A stretch of 64,000 nucleotides of DNA from Luteolibacter arcticus (lineage in GTDB: Bacteria; Verrucomicrobiota; Verrucomicrobiia; Verrucomicrobiales; Akkermansiaceae), in contig NZ_JAPDDT010000003.1 in assembly GCF_025950235.1 (NCBI RefSeq), positions 496,001 to 560,000 of the forward strand, given 5' to 3'. Below the pieces are notes generated by a model, which worked only from the letters and a program-made list of their open reading frames with translations, searched no databases and was not told the origin of the DNA. This document shows positions 26,101-33,215 of the stretch, piece after piece (position 1 is the first letter of the stretch; every line of letters starts with the position of its first letter). The position numbers and the translations under genes were made by a program.

Positions 26101-26612
26101 AAGGTCACGCCCTGCACTCTCACCGCGCCGGAATTCACAAAGATCGCGCCACCCGCGCCAAGGCCGCCGCCGCCACCGCCCGCACCGCCGTCCCCACCCT
26201 TGGCGCGACCGTTGATCAGGCTCAGGTTCGAAATATTCACCGCCGCCGTCGGGGTGGCCGCATCCACGAAAAAGATGCGGTGGAGGTTGTTCCCGCTGAC
26301 CGTGTTGCCCGTGCCGCCGTTGATGGTCACCGCAGCGGTGATGATGTCCATCGCCTTCGTCAGCGTGATCGTGCCAAGGTTGTTGTTAAGATTGATCGTG
26401 CTGCCCGCGTTCGCATTCGCCTGCGCGATCGCCCAGCGCAGCGTGCCGGTGGCGCCCGTGTCCGCATTGCTCGTCACCGTGTAGGTCCCGGCGGACGATA
26501 CGACCGGAAGGGCGAGGACCAGAACCGCCAGCGCCATGCTGAAGCGACGGGTGTTAGGCAGCGAAGCCGGAGAATACCGCGCCGGAAATTGGGTGCGAAG
26601 GGAGGGAAACAT
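20196..26612 (-). CDS. Giant autotransporter-associated beta-strand-repeat adhesin-like protein
   Basis: A 2138-residue exported protein. After a signal peptide (hydrophobic MALAVLVLALPVVSSAG, preceded by a basic leader; alternative start 26537) comes a right-handed beta-helix-like segment. Residues of about 140-430 are extremely glycine-rich with many runs of four to seven Gly. At least eleven copies of the beta-strand repeat of the GTGTLTLSGANTYTGGTT type, each closing with INAGTLQLG-like words, fill residues of about 500-1950. A fibronectin type III-like domain (VSLTWSPAGSATGYNLKRS to ALYSGAESL) lies near the C-terminus. There is no autotransporter beta-barrel and no PEP-CTERM motif; it ends in FFRIFILP. 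The repeats predict a long parallel beta-helix stalk, typical of surface adhesins. A roughly 150-residue block is duplicated. The gene is divergent from a two-component system. Confidence 0.85.
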   Translation of the reverse strand: MFPSLRTQFPARYSPASLPNTRRFSMALAVLVLALPVVSSAGTYTVTSNADTGATGTLRWAIAQANANAGSTINLNNNLGTITLTKAMDIITAAVTINGGTGNTVSGNNLHRIFFVDAATPTAAVNISNLSLINGRAKGGDGGAGGGGGGLGAGGAIFVNSGAVRVQGVTFANNAAIGGLGGAGGIWFDEDGEEGPEMIRQAGGGGGLGGAGGAGGPDAGGGGGYGGAGGSVTDPRRNGSGGGGGLIGNGGGNIEASEFGGGGGGGGLTNGSPTTAKYTGGVPGIGGGGGGTGDLTDPIFYDGGDGALYGGGGGGSARGGHGGDGGKFGGGGGGGPGALGGVGGNFGGGGGAVGGRGIPAGLAGNGGFGGGGGGGASGFFASPGSGGFGGGGGGGPLSATYQGGWGGYLGGSGFHNRSAVQAISGGGGGGAAGGAIFVRAETGGSLTLIDSGIDQGSASGGAGGSFQAMQSSNGSGAGSALFLNGGSTNLRVTTGTATIAGSIADAGPAGIPTIDLAKSGEGTLVLSGDSTYTAKTSVNAGTLTVTSSNGLGATSAPTTVAIGATLNLHDVTIGEEAIHLLGAGVGGGGALTATGMAFLAGPVELSSPGASMGGSGTLVLQDSVSGGFLIKAGGGTLELQGSNTFTGVTSVNSGTLWIRHPDSLGTTSAGTTIAPGATLGVGTTLELGEVELLEPITLAGTGHSNKGALHGLAAGALSGPVTLDSTIGATANIDSPFSFSIDGPVSGGALTKTGDGSLELGGTNTYTGATFINGGTLVLRSGSASPSFAIASGTVLALKVESGERDGGVDTIITGGGTLQKTGTGNAAWNSKKATFALGYGSLIDVQGGLFVGGSSGNEDWSANLSDLNVAGGAVFWGAEANVKVNALSGSGNIRSGLSGSGYTGFTFGVDNGSGTFAGSLRDTDTAAGHLGKFIKVGTGTQTLSGASTYTGGTTVSGGTLVLENASALGTAGPITMNGGTLRFSASNTTDYSGRFSGAAGNQNWLLNTNGQTVNLATALTGSTNTVVKSGAGTLAMTGGSDNATLNATVHAGTLRLDKTSSASVHAIGGTVTINNSGTVRLAGSGDDQIASTAIVQINSGGTFDLAGKSEGIGVLNGVGTVTNLASGQSAVLTVGENGASGTFGGNISGNMGLSKVGSGTLTLLGPNTFSRGIQISGGVLAYASDSNLGATGSSIISASGGTLRNTASVTTGRSIELSAGGLTLDASGGSLTLTNAISGSGGLTKTGANSLILTGAAAHTGGTTISTGTLQVGNGGTTGSLAGNVTNHGTLTYNRSDAGTLAGVISGGGSLSKAGGGVLTLTGTNAYYGGTAINAGTLQIGAGGTTGSITGHISNQAALIFNRSDDLSFPGGISGTGTLTKLGAGTLTLSGSNASTGGTTIDAGILALSGEDNPSNVVFNTTINAGGTLRLLDNNQIGTSTITVNGGVLDFNGRIDYFAALALSNGGTVSGGGAFTLESTGTPLISATGGGNAGIISTNFGITSQYGVGGGANRTVQLDTATNTSLTVSGAIRNTLEGTASIGSLNKTGTGTLSLTGANTYSGNTTVSAGTLQLSGSTASPAFAIAPGAFLEMNVATGARDHGADTTFSGAGTLVKSGTSNVFWGAAKATFALGSGSLIDVQGGTLIGGSNGNEVWTANFSNLNVAAGATFWGAEANVKVNTLTGAGSIRSGLSGGGYSAFTFGADNGSGTFAGTLGDTDTAAGHLGKFIKAGTGTQILTGTNTFSGPFTIADPGTVQIGNGGTTGTLGTGTVENGGTLRFDRSNLIAVSNAISGSGRVVQSGTGTLNLAGANTYTGTTAINNGTLAFSGTMTGTGALTVESSGTLAGASTLPMPVTVQSGGTIAPGINGAGTLTLSGAVSLSGGCKLHFDLGTLSDRLVLSGSYTPPASGTVIVNVAGLAGFGDGSYPLITGVVGISAGGFSLGTMPPGHTYSLTAAAGTLSLTVGPLAGPSGLAAVAGTGQVSLTWSPAGSATGYNLKRSTQAGGPYTVIAANVATPSHVDTGVTNGTRYYYVVSALYSGAESLDSAEISALPLAPLDPAELLAPTMVRDGNLVHLSTASSSLGRSYQLQRSLTLEGSSWENIGAAIPGTGEGLTFDDSPPPAAERCFFRIFILP

Positions 26613-27022
26613 GCCCCCTCTTTATGAATTCGAAAATGAATGGATGATGAAGCGCGCCGACGATTTTTCGGGCTCTCCGTTAGGTTTGCTGTTGCGATCC
26701 AAGCGGATGCCGCGGATCGACGTCAGACGGTGGATCACCCGAAACCCTTCAGAAACTTGGCGTCCTTCGCGTCTTGGCGTTTCATCCTTCCTCCGCCTTT
26801 CCTCACCGCGGATCCCCGCTCACCCGGCACCCTGTCTTTCTCCGCGTTCCCTCTGCGACCTCCGCGCCTCCGCGGTTCGTTCCCTTCCCCGGACAGCCGA
26901 TCTTCAACGGCTTCATCCCGCATTCATGTCCCCGAGCCTAGACCGGAACGATGACCCACCTTTCTGCGGATAGCGCGTACGTGACATTGCCCGCCGCGTC
27001 TCCTATCCCCTTTTCCGCTGAA
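26613..27022. other. Divergent spacer with CTTGGCGTC / CCTCCGCG-type simple repeats
   Basis: This 410-bp region separates the adhesin gene from the response-regulator gene. It must hold both promoters, but I could not define boxes with confidence. At 26755-26795 it contains words of the type CTTGGCGTCCTTCGCGTCTT, and at 26838-26882 words of the type CTGCGACCTCCGCGCCTCC. This is the short quasi-repetitive intergenic sequence common in planctomycetes and verrucomicrobia. No believable gene is present. Confidence 0.5.
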
Positions 27023-27673
27023 ATGAGAATCCTCCTCATCGAAGATCAGCCGGATCTGCGCGCGGGCATCGTCCACGCCCTCCGCAGGCAAGGCTACGCC
27101 GTGGACGCGGCGGCCGATGGCGCGGAAGGACTGCACCAGGCGCTGACCATCGATTATGACGCCATCGTGCTGGATGTGATGCTGCCCCTGCTCGACGGCT
27201 GGGCGCTGCTCGCCCGCTTGCGCGAAAGCAAAACCACGCCGGTGCTTATGCTCACCGCGCGCGACTCGACCGCGGACCGCGTGCGCGGGCTCGATGGCGG
27301 CGCAGACGATTATCTGGTCAAGCCCTTCGACGTGGCGGAACTCCAGGCGCGGCTGCGGGTGATGCTGCGCCGCGGCAAACGCGAGGCGCAGACCGTGATC
27401 CAGATCGGCAGCGTTATCCTCGACACCGCCGCCCGCACCATCGCCCGCGACGGAGCGGAGGTGGCCTTGACCGCACGGGAATACGCGGTGCTCGAATATC
27501 TCGCCCGCCATCGCGGGATGGTGGTGACCCGCACCACGCTCTACGATCACTTGGGCGACGAGAACGACGACACCATGTCCAACGTCATCGACGTGCACAT
27601 CTATCAACTGCGGAAGAAACTGGGGGCCGGATTCATCACCACGCGGCGTGGCCACGGCTACGTGCTGGCATGA
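27023..27673 (+). CDS. OmpR/PhoB-family response regulator
   Basis: A 216-residue DNA-binding response regulator. The receiver domain starts MRILLIEDQPDLRAG (acidic pair), has the phosphoacceptor Asp in IVLDVMLPLLDGW, the conserved Thr in LMLTARDS, and Lys in YLVKPFD. From about residue 125 there is a winged-helix output domain with LTAREYAVLEYLARHRG and VIDVHIYQLRKKLG. The ATG at 27023 is chosen over the upstream start at 26951 because the receiver begins there. Its last 4 bases overlap the histidine-kinase start (ATGA), which indicates translational coupling. Which genes it controls is unknown; the divergent adhesin gene is a candidate only by position. Confidence 0.93.
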   Translation: MRILLIEDQPDLRAGIVHALRRQGYAVDAAADGAEGLHQALTIDYDAIVLDVMLPLLDGWALLARLRESKTTPVLMLTARDSTADRVRGLDGGADDYLVKPFDVAELQARLRVMLRRGKREAQTVIQIGSVILDTAARTIARDGAEVALTAREYAVLEYLARHRGMVVTRTTLYDHLGDENDDTMSNVIDVHIYQLRKKLGAGFITTRRGHGYVLA

Positions 27674-29064
27674 TCCGCTGGCTGAAATTTTCCCGCTCGC
27701 TTCGTTGGCGCGTCCAGCTTTGGCACGGCGTGCTGCTGGCCATCGTGCTCGGTGCCTTGGCCGCGCGGGAATGGAACGTGCGGGTGGATCTGCTGAAGCG
27801 GGACCTGGACAACGATATCTACCGGGCCGCTTTTTTGATCGATGCGGCGGTGCACGGCCGGAATAGCGCCGCCCCGGCGGCTACCTCGCTCCCCCTCGGC
27901 GCAGCCGCCCTGCTGCCGGAGCATCGCGCGGGCGGCATGTACTACGCGATCTGGCGCAACGGCGAGGCGCTGCCCTACGAGGTGTCGGAAAACGTCCCGG
28001 CCGACCTTTTCAAACCCACGGCCGAGCACGAAGGCCTGCTGCCGACGCGGCCCGACCTGCGGGCGTGGTTCATCAATTCCGTGCGCGGCGGCTACGTGGT
28101 GGCGGGACGCTCGCTCGAACGCGACGCCGCTGGCTGGCGGTGGCTGGGCCTGAAAATCGCGGGCGTGGCCGCAGCCATCTGGGCCGCGGTGATGCTGGCC
28201 GGCTGGTGGCTCGTGGGAAGGGAACTGCGCCCGATGCAAGCCATCGAGGAAGCGGCGGGAAAAATCGCCAACGGAGATCTCGCGCGACGCATTCAAACGC
28301 GGGAAACGGAAAGCGAACTCGGAGCGCTGGCAGCGGTGCTGAACGAGACCTTCGCGCGCTTGGAAGGTTCGTTTGCCCAGCAGGCGCGATTCACCGCGGA
28401 TGCCGCCCACGAGCTGCGCACGCCGGTGTCCGTGATCCTCACCCACGCCCAGAATGCCCTCGCCGGCGACGGGCTGGACGCCGACTCGCGCGAGGCGATC
28501 GAGGCCTGTGAACGAGCCGCGCAATGGATGCGGCGCATGATCGGATCCCTGCTCCAGCTCGCCCGGCTCGATGCGGGTCAGGAGCCCCCGCCACGCGACG
28601 TCATCGATCTGGCCGCCGTGGCGGCGGAGGCCGTCGAGCTCCTGCGTCCGGTGGCGGCCGGGCGCAACGTGACGATGACGACGGATTTTCAATCGGCCAC
28701 AGTCCTCGGCGACACGGTGGGCCTCGCACAGGTGATCACGAACCTGGTCGGCAACGCGATCCACCACGGACACGAGGGCGGCCAGGTGAGAGTCAGGGTG
28801 GCGGCGGAAAACGATCCCGACGGCGGCACGAATGGCGTGTTGATCGAGGTGGCGGACGATGGCCCTGGCATCCCGGCCGACCACGCGGCCCGCGTCTTCG
28901 ACCGGTTCTACCGGGTGGACGCCGCGCGCACCGGCATCGCAGGGCGCACCGGACTGGGCCTCGCGATTTCCAAGGCGATCGTCGAGGCCCACCATGGAAC
29001 GATCACCGTGCATAGCGGCGCTGGGAAGGGTGCGGCATTTTCGGTGCAATTGCCGGCGACGTGA
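27670..29064 (+). CDS. Two-component sensor histidine kinase with HAMP domain
   Basis: A 464-residue membrane histidine kinase. Two transmembrane helices (about 14-33 and 158-180) enclose a periplasmic sensing domain of about 120 residues without a recognised fold. A HAMP-like linker (LRPMQAIEEAAGKIANGDL) follows. The H-box is FTADAAHELRTPVSVIL with the phosphorylated His, the N-box is VITNLVGNAIHHG, G1 is VADDGPGIP, the F-box is VFDRFYRVD, and G2 is GRTGLGLAISKAI. The gene starts inside the last codons of the response regulator. The order regulator then kinase, and the motif set, resemble QseC/CusS/TctE-type kinases of metal or envelope sensing, but the signal cannot be deduced. Confidence 0.92.
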   Translation: MIRWLKFSRSLRWRVQLWHGVLLAIVLGALAAREWNVRVDLLKRDLDNDIYRAAFLIDAAVHGRNSAAPAATSLPLGAAALLPEHRAGGMYYAIWRNGEALPYEVSENVPADLFKPTAEHEGLLPTRPDLRAWFINSVRGGYVVAGRSLERDAAGWRWLGLKIAGVAAAIWAAVMLAGWWLVGRELRPMQAIEEAAGKIANGDLARRIQTRETESELGALAAVLNETFARLEGSFAQQARFTADAAHELRTPVSVILTHAQNALAGDGLDADSREAIEACERAAQWMRRMIGSLLQLARLDAGQEPPPRDVIDLAAVAAEAVELLRPVAAGRNVTMTTDFQSATVLGDTVGLAQVITNLVGNAIHHGHEGGQVRVRVAAENDPDGGTNGVLIEVADDGPGIPADHAARVFDRFYRVDAARTGIAGRTGLGLAISKAIVEAHHGTITVHSGAGKGAAFSVQLPAT

Positions 29065-29085
29065 GGGTCCATCCATCAGCAAGCC

Positions 29086-30474
29086 CTACGGCCTGAAAAA
29101 ATCCATCTCTTCGATGGGACCATAGATGCCGGCGGCCTCCATCGCTTCGTGGTTGAGCTGCATCTCGCGCTCCTCCTGCCGCCGCGCTTCCTCAGCATTC
29201 ATCGGCACGAGATCCTCGCCGGAGATTCTTTGAAGATGGGCCGCCGCCACTTCCATCGGGCTGCCTTTCGCGAGGGCGAACTTCACTTCCTCCGGCAATG
29301 GCCCCACCGGCTCGCTCGTCGCGGTGGCGATGATGCGGCCACCGGTGGTGAAGCTGCGGAAATTCAGGTCGCGGGTTTCGCGCAGTTTCCGGCCGATCAC
29401 AATCCGGGTGATCGAGGGAATCGCAGTGTGCCGGCCATCCGGCGAGAGGAACACTAGCTCGGTCACTTGATCGCAGCCCACCGGCGAGGCGACCCGCTCT
29501 GAATACGCCATCGTCCAATCCGCGAGTGGAGTGCCGGCGATCTCCGAGCGCCACGCCGCCAGCAACTCGGGATCGGCCTCCTCCGGCGCCAGCCAATCGC
29601 GCTCGCTCCAGTGAAAGATATCATGCTCCAAGGGCTTGCCCTTCGTCTGCCACCGGAACCACCACGTCCACAGCCGGCCAAGCGGACCGCTGCCATGAGC
29701 CTTCCTCCAAAACGCCAGCGGCATCCGGTCCAGGCGCATCTTTAGCACCTTCCGCTTCACCGGCACCGGCTGGTATCCCACCGACCGGGCACCCAACTCG
29801 ATTAATGCCTGCGGCCCGATTCCCTTGACCCACAGCCAGCCGTCCCTGAACCGCGGGCAGCGCCACCCCTTGTCAAACTCGCCCCACACCGCCACGCCCA
29901 GCAGGATCACCAATGACACCGCCACCATCCCGCCGGCCAACTTCGCGACCTCGATCACCTGGTCATACCGCTTCGTCATCAGCGGATACGCGGCCATCAG
30001 CGGGAAGATCACGACCACCGGCACCAGCAGCGCCCCGGTCAGCCACCGCCGCCATCGCGCCCGCCGGGTCATCGCCCGCACCGCCGGCACCGAGATGTAG
30101 CCAAATACGTTCGCCGGCCCGGTCCGCACCTTCACCCCGCGGAGCAGGAACTGGGCGACCATCGCAATCACCATCGCCCAGACCACCGACAGCCGCCCTC
30201 CGCGCATGCTCTGGAAAATGATGTAGCCCAGCACCGGCAGCGCGATGAACGACGTGACGGCGATGCCTTTCACATCCAGCGGCACCGGCAGCTTCAACCA
30301 CATCGGCGTCAGCGGCCCACCCTTCCCGCGCCCGTCCAGATCCACCCGCGGCAAGACGGTTCCTTCGCGAACGATCAGGCAATCCCCCTCCACCCGCCAC
30401 ACTCCCGGGGTCTCCGCCGCGGCCGTCTCTTCCGCAGGCGGTGCATAGGGATTGAGGACATCGTCAGGCGGCAC
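29086..30474 (-). CDS. NPYAPP-type multi-pass membrane protein, copy 2
   Basis: A 462-residue membrane protein of unknown function. I place the start at the GTG at 30474, giving PPDDVLNPYAPPAEE; this parallels the neighbour at 30536-32008, also GTG, which begins PDASLNPYAPP. The longer frame to 30612 would overlap that gene by 77 bp. After the NPYAPP tag there is a small strand-rich domain (VWRVEGDCLIVREGTVLPRV), four or five hydrophobic helices between about residues 75 and 210, and a cytoplasmic C-terminal half with many Trp residues. The same architecture as the neighbour (LWMVQGGHLLVRDGARLPPV at the same place) shows a tandem duplication with strong divergence. Confidence 0.68.
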   Translation of the reverse strand: MPPDDVLNPYAPPAEETAAAETPGVWRVEGDCLIVREGTVLPRVDLDGRGKGGPLTPMWLKLPVPLDVKGIAVTSFIALPVLGYIIFQSMRGGRLSVVWAMVIAMVAQFLLRGVKVRTGPANVFGYISVPAVRAMTRRARWRRWLTGALLVPVVVIFPLMAAYPLMTKRYDQVIEVAKLAGGMVAVSLVILLGVAVWGEFDKGWRCPRFRDGWLWVKGIGPQALIELGARSVGYQPVPVKRKVLKMRLDRMPLAFWRKAHGSGPLGRLWTWWFRWQTKGKPLEHDIFHWSERDWLAPEEADPELLAAWRSEIAGTPLADWTMAYSERVASPVGCDQVTELVFLSPDGRHTAIPSITRIVIGRKLRETRDLNFRSFTTGGRIIATATSEPVGPLPEEVKFALAKGSPMEVAAAHLQRISGEDLVPMNAEEARRQEEREMQLNHEAMEAAGIYGPIEEMDFFRP

Positions 30475-30535
30475 GAAACCATTCCAGCGGGAAGCGTGCG
30501 TGGCCGCAAGGATGCTCGCCGTCGGCCCGAAGCGC

Positions 30536-32008
30536 TCAATCAGGCTGTTGTCGGCGCGAAGCGGAGGCAAACGCAGCGGACAGGTCGCTGGCTGCCGCTT
30601 TCTCCAGCTCATCCCAATCGCCCGGCATTTCCACTTCTTCCACAGGCGATTGGATCCCCGCCGCTTCCAAAAGCGCGGTGTGATCGCTCGTTTCCTTTTC
30701 TAACAAGTGCGACAGTTCCTCGTCGGTTTCGACTGCCCTCGGAGTGATCCTCTCGCAGCGCTGGCGGTGACGGGACCACACCCGCAAGGCATCGCCTCTT
30801 TTGCCTTCAAAATCGAGATAAGCGGGAGCCTTCGGTAACCGCTGCAAGTTGGACGTGATCAGGCAGCGTCCGTCCGCCGTCCACGTTCGGAAGTCAGCCT
30901 GACAGACTTCCACAAAGATGCGTCCCTTGGAGATCCGCGCGATCGTGAGGTTGCAGAAATGCCGCCGGTCCGGCGACCCGAGACGGGCGGTGAGCAGGCT
31001 CATCTCGCCCTGCGGGGAATCGAGACGGTGGCAGCCATGGAGTTGCCAGGACGCGAGTTCCTCGTGACCGCGCAGCTTCGCGATCCGTTCGTTGAGTTCC
31101 GCACCCGGAGCGACTCCGGACCGAGCCTCGGTCCAGTGAAACTGCTTCCGGACCAAGGCTGCCGAGCGTGTCGCCTTCATGATCGCCAGGATCAACATCA
31201 GCCACGGATTGAGCCGCGGCCCGAGCAGGATGCCCATGGGCAGCCGGTACTGATAGAGCGTGTACACCTTGCGCATCCGCATCGGCGGCGCAGTGGAAGT
31301 CATCGCGGCGAGCTTCATCAGCGATGCCGCGGGCACTCCCGCCAGATAGAACCAGCCATCCGTGTGTCGCACACACCGCAGCCCGCGCTCCGTCGCCGAC
31401 CAGATCAAGGACCCGAAGAAGCAGAGCGCCGCAAACACCGCCACCGAGGTCATGAAACTCAGGACCATGACCTCCCCATGAACATCGTCATCCACGCCGA
31501 ACAAGCTGAACACCCGATCGATTTGCCCGATGGTCACCAGCAGGATCCCCCCTGCGATCATCGCACCGAGCATCATCCGTCCCCGCCAGCGGTCGCGACG
31601 GGCACTCGCCTTCACCGCCGCGAGGGAGACGTGGCACTGGACATTCGCCATCGCCCGGCTGTTAGCCGTGTAGCTGCGCAGCAGGCGGCTCATGATGAAG
31701 AAGACCACCGCACCCTCGAGCCAAGCGATGCGGTCGGATTGGATCCCGACAAACACCATCACCAGCAAGGCGACCGTCAGCGGCACCGCGGTCGCGAGCA
31801 CCGACGCACCGGAAGCCGCGGCGAAAACCTGCTGGGACGAGATCAGCTCCCCACCGTCCCCCCCAAACAGCGACACCGGCGGAAGCCGCGCCCCATCCCG
31901 CACCAGCAGATGCCCTCCCTGCACCATCCACAGCCGCCCGGGATCGGCAGGCGCCAAGGTCTCGGCCGCTACCGGCGGTGCGTAGGGATTGAGTGAGGCA
32001 TCAGGCAC
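30536..32008 (-). CDS. NPYAPP-type multi-pass membrane protein, copy 1
   Basis: A 490-residue membrane protein starting with GTG at 32008 (PDASLNPYAPP). A short beta-rich domain (LWMVQGGHLLVRDGARLPPV) precedes four or more transmembrane helices, including VLATAVPLTVALLVMVFVG and MMLGAMIAGGILLVTIG. A soluble C-terminal half contains FHWTEARSG, similar to FHWSERDWL in the adjacent copy. No catalytic or transport motif is visible. The gene is immediately upstream of its paralogue (61 bp apart) on the same strand. The NPYAPP tag occurs at the N-terminus of many PVC membrane proteins in my experience, but its role is not known to me. Confidence 0.68.
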   Translation of the reverse strand: MPDASLNPYAPPVAAETLAPADPGRLWMVQGGHLLVRDGARLPPVSLFGGDGGELISSQQVFAAASGASVLATAVPLTVALLVMVFVGIQSDRIAWLEGAVVFFIMSRLLRSYTANSRAMANVQCHVSLAAVKASARRDRWRGRMMLGAMIAGGILLVTIGQIDRVFSLFGVDDDVHGEVMVLSFMTSVAVFAALCFFGSLIWSATERGLRCVRHTDGWFYLAGVPAASLMKLAAMTSTAPPMRMRKVYTLYQYRLPMGILLGPRLNPWLMLILAIMKATRSAALVRKQFHWTEARSGVAPGAELNERIAKLRGHEELASWQLHGCHRLDSPQGEMSLLTARLGSPDRRHFCNLTIARISKGRIFVEVCQADFRTWTADGRCLITSNLQRLPKAPAYLDFEGKRGDALRVWSRHRQRCERITPRAVETDEELSHLLEKETSDHTALLEAAGIQSPVEEVEMPGDWDELEKAAASDLSAAFASASRRQQPD

Positions 32009-32088
32009 GACCCTACTCCAGCGTCATCCCATCTCGGCGGCAAGGATGCTCGTCTTCCGATCCTGAGGTGGTGGCCATCAAGTCCGGG

Positions 32089-32574
32089 TCACTTCTTCGG
32101 CCCTCCGAGCGTTGTCGTCTTCCTGGCCTCCATCTCAGCCTTGCTGACGATCACACGTCCGTTTTCTTCCGCCATCGTCACAATTTCCCGATACCTCGTG
32201 GAACGAAGCTCGCCGCTCTCTTTATGACGGTAAGCCTCGGAGACCGACATCACGACCGAAGCACTGCCGTCTTCATTCAAAGTGATCGATTCGACTTCGA
32301 CCCCGTAAACGTAGGTCGCCGGATCAATGTTCCGGTAGAATGCCTCCAGGATCTCCCTCATTTGCTTCCGGTCAAAGCGATGGCGTTGCTTTGTCTCGGT
32401 CCAAACAAGCTCGATTCCGGCGTCTGGCACGCTTTCGAGGAGAGCATCCACTTTTCCGGAGTTAGCGGCGAGGCTTTGTGACTTCAAATGCTTCACCACC
32501 TTGTCCTCCGTGAGATCGGCCAAGAGAGTCCCACACAGAAGAAACGAAAAAGCCAACAAGCCACAAAACTTCAT
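32089..32574 (-). CDS. Small secreted protein, possible NTF2-like fold
   Basis: A 161-residue protein with a clear signal peptide (MKFCGLLAFSFLLCGTLLA). The mature part has an N-terminal helix (TEDKVVKHLKSQSLAANSG), a central helix (RKQMREILEAFYRNID) and then four strands (YVYGVEVESITLN, SASVVMSVSEAYR, RSTRYREIVTMAEE, GRVIVSKAEME). This cone-like helix-then-sheet order suggests an NTF2/SnoaL-like fold, often used for small-ligand binding, though no catalytic residue is evident. It ends with a polar Lys/Gly tail. It has its own spacing from neighbours on both sides and is probably monocistronic. Confidence 0.6.
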   Translation of the reverse strand: MKFCGLLAFSFLLCGTLLADLTEDKVVKHLKSQSLAANSGKVDALLESVPDAGIELVWTETKQRHRFDRKQMREILEAFYRNIDPATYVYGVEVESITLNEDGSASVVMSVSEAYRHKESGELRSTRYREIVTMAEENGRVIVSKAEMEARKTTTLGGPKK

Positions 32575-32646
32575 CCTTCAAGGGGTAGGGTGCGCCACGG
32601 CGCGCGACAAGTCATCTTCCCCACCCCAGTAGTCACAGGGAAGGAC

Positions 32647-33111
32647 TCACGCCTTCCACCCACCGAGCTTGCAGACGCGCTTGAAGTGCTTCGCCTCAAC
32701 CGGGGTGATCGAAAGACGAGTCCCCTTCTGCAAAACCACCATGCCTTCGAGCGAGGGATCGTCCTTCATCTGCTGCAGCGTGACCTCGTTCGGGAACTTC
32801 GCCACGAATTCGAAATCGACCAGCATCCAGCGCGGGTTCTCCTTCGTCGATTTCGGGTCGTGGTATTCCGACTTGGGATCGAACTGGGTGGGATCGGGAT
32901 AGGGCTCGCAAGCGACCTTCGCAACGCCGACCGCACCGGGCGGCGTGGTGCTGGAGTGATAGAAGATCGCGAGGTCGCCGGGCTTCATGTCATCCCGCAT
33001 GTAGTTGCGGGCCTGATAATTCCTCACCCCGCTCCACGGCTCTTTCTTTGCCTTCGCAAGGTGGTCGATGCCGAAGACATCGGGCTCGGATTTGATCAGC
33101 CAGTGGCGCAT
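32647..33111 (-). CDS. EVE-domain protein (THYN1/YcgN-like, modified-base reader)
   Basis: A 154-residue single-domain protein of the EVE family, related to PUA and YTH folds that recognise modified bases in nucleic acid. Recognition motifs are HWLIKSEPDVFGIDHL at the N-terminus, WSGVRNYQARNYMR, MKPGDLAIFYHSSTTPPG, and GVAKVACEPYPD. The aromatic cage typical of EVE is suggested by the Trp and Phe/Tyr residues in these segments. The length is close to the usual 145-160 residues. I chose the ATG at 33111, matching the family start MRHWLIKSEP; an ATG 15 bp upstream is also possible. Some EVE proteins are associated with restriction systems, but this one stands alone among housekeeping genes. Confidence 0.88.
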   Translation of the reverse strand: MRHWLIKSEPDVFGIDHLAKAKKEPWSGVRNYQARNYMRDDMKPGDLAIFYHSSTTPPGAVGVAKVACEPYPDPTQFDPKSEYHDPKSTKENPRWMLVDFEFVAKFPNEVTLQQMKDDPSLEGMVVLQKGTRLSITPVEAKHFKRVCKLGGWKA

Positions 33112-33215
33112 GACGAAAGGACGCAAGAACTCGCCGCAGATGTCGATGGAGGAATGTCGGAAAAGACCGGCGATTCCCTCCCACCACGGGGCCGCCTCAC
33201 GATGCGCCCGGCCTG

